Of a stretch of 33,178 nt of DNA, positions 32,703 through 33,178 are shown in pieces. How positions within the stretch are numbered: the stretch's first letter is position 1; each line of letters starts with the position of its first letter. The stretch covers positions 1 to 33,178 of the forward strand of contig CANRFN010000051.1 of NCBI GenBank assembly GCA_947629915.1. Direction: 5' to 3'. Source of the DNA: an uncultured Oscillospiraceae bacterium (lineage in GTDB: Bacteria; Bacillota; Clostridia; Oscillospirales; Oscillospiraceae). The position numbers and the translations under genes were made by a program. The notes beneath the pieces were generated by a model. It ran no database searches and was not told the origin of the DNA. It saw only the letters and a program-made list of their open reading frames with translations.

Positions 32703-33066
32703 TTCGTTCTTTGCAAAAAACTAATGCAGCTATGCCAATTGGATGCGAATGATTTACATATTTAGCATCCATTAAAGCCAGATGCCTCTTTGAAAATTCC
32801 AGCAAATCCACAATAAACTCCTCATAGTAATGATCGGACCTGTCCAAGTAAACGACATCATACTTTTCAGACGACAAGATACTTTTCAGAGATACACCGT
32901 CACAATAGTTTTCATAGGTGTACACCCTCACACGCTGCATAGTCCTTAAGCAATTCAACAAATAGCCAAGGTAGGATTTGCCTGTGGCAGATCGACGAGG
33001 AAATGAATAAAGTCCTTTATCTATTTTAATTTTAATGCTGATACCGTTACACTCATATTCATACAT
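32671..33066 (-). CDS. Unknown P-loop-like protein, first half of a split gene
   Basis: 131 residues from ATG at 33066, which follows AGGAGGG by eight bases; a start eight codons earlier is less likely. LYSFPRRSATGKSYLGYLL (about 18-36) looks like an ATP-binding loop lacking the first Gly, and YDVVYLDRSDHY like a Walker B strand, so an NTPase is possible. The frame ends in VLASVVPF at 32671 while the neighbouring frame carries on. One extra base around 32680-32700 explains the split. A/T-rich composition and position next to the terminal inverted repeat suggest a transferred gene. Confidence 0.5.
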   Translation of the reverse strand: MYEYECNGISIKIKIDKGLYSFPRRSATGKSYLGYLLNCLRTMQRVRVYTYENYCDGVSLKSILSSEKYDVVYLDRSDHYYEEFIVDLLEFSKRHLALMDAKYVNHSHPIGIAALVFCKERIEVLASVVPF

Positions 33067-33102
33067 AAGCAAATCCCTCCTCCGGCTCATCTGGCCAATT
33101 CT

Positions 33103-33177
33103 TTTCTAGAAGTGCATGCGATTCGCCTATCGCGTTAAAAAGATTTGGTAAAATTAGGCAGCCATCTGTGCCGCCCA
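33103..33177. repeat. Terminal inverted repeat, right arm
   Basis: Perfect reverse complement of bases 1-75; base 33178 has no counterpart because the left end lacks one more base. It lies 37 bases upstream of the start of the last gene. Confidence 0.95.
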
Positions 33178-33178
33178 C

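Noticed and set aside
1..33178. tRNA, rRNA or replication origin
   Set aside because: No cloverleaf with a GTTCRANNC-like T-arm, no rRNA segments and no iterons were noticed on reading both strands.

Overview
The window looks like a contig from a GC-rich member of the Firmicutes, most likely a gut Clostridia of the Oscillospiraceae/Ruminococcaceae type. This is inferred from purine-rich AGGAGG ribosome binding sites, a c-di-GMP-I riboswitch ahead of a cell-wall adhesin with a P-x-TGD type sorting motif, a MarR plus heterodimeric ABC exporter operon, Rpn/PD-(D/E)XK 'transposase' genes, and TTGACA/TATAAT promoters. No species can be named from the sequence. Both ends of the window are the same 75-bp sequence in inverted orientation.

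Layout. (1) 170-5063, minus strand: a GNAT acetyltransferase, then an overlapping pair made of an unusual lipoprotein (solute-binding domain fused to a 5'-nucleotidase C-terminal domain) and a hybrid sensor histidine kinase. (2) 5224-10572: a c-di-GMP-I riboswitch followed by a 1500-residue repeat adhesin. It is interrupted by an in-frame TGA just after its signal peptide, and its sorting signal is out of frame. (3) 10528-14876: an AraC regulator and an unknown protein on the minus strand, divergent from a Gfo/Idh/MocA oxidoreductase and a MATE exporter. (4) 15022-20366: a scarred locus of Rpn-family nuclease genes. It holds two full-length nucleases of different subfamilies, a stand-alone C-terminal tail with its own promoter, an internally deleted copy, a second truncated tail, duplicated palindromic promoters and a shrunken fragment of the neighbouring ABC gene. 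(5) 20389-24594, minus: marR and two ABC half-exporters. (6) 24873-27441, plus: a small protein that resembles the Rpn tail, a RecG-like HATPase_c_4 protein and a frameshifted AAA-ATPase. (7) 27475-31907, minus: sbcC and sbcD. (8) 31952-33066, minus: a MNT nucleotidyltransferase and, in an A/T-richer segment, a split P-loop-like gene.

The most interesting signal is in regions 4 and 6. Both full-length Rpn-type nucleases carry a good Shine-Dalgarno plus start codon inside the gene, exactly before the C-terminal 70-80 residues. That tail also occurs separately: once with its own promoter and the same Shine-Dalgarno (15022-15311), once as a broken copy behind the ABC operon (20302), and once as a diverged 84-residue protein at the head of another operon (24975). 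This matches the architecture reported for E. coli RpnA, where an intragenic small protein inhibits the long nuclease, and it suggests a local set of nuclease and free-standing inhibitor genes. The function is inference; the arrangement is visible in the sequence.

Several genes carry single-base disruptions (adhesin, the unknown gene at 10528, the AAA-ATPase, the last gene). Real decay and assembly error cannot be told apart from sequence alone.
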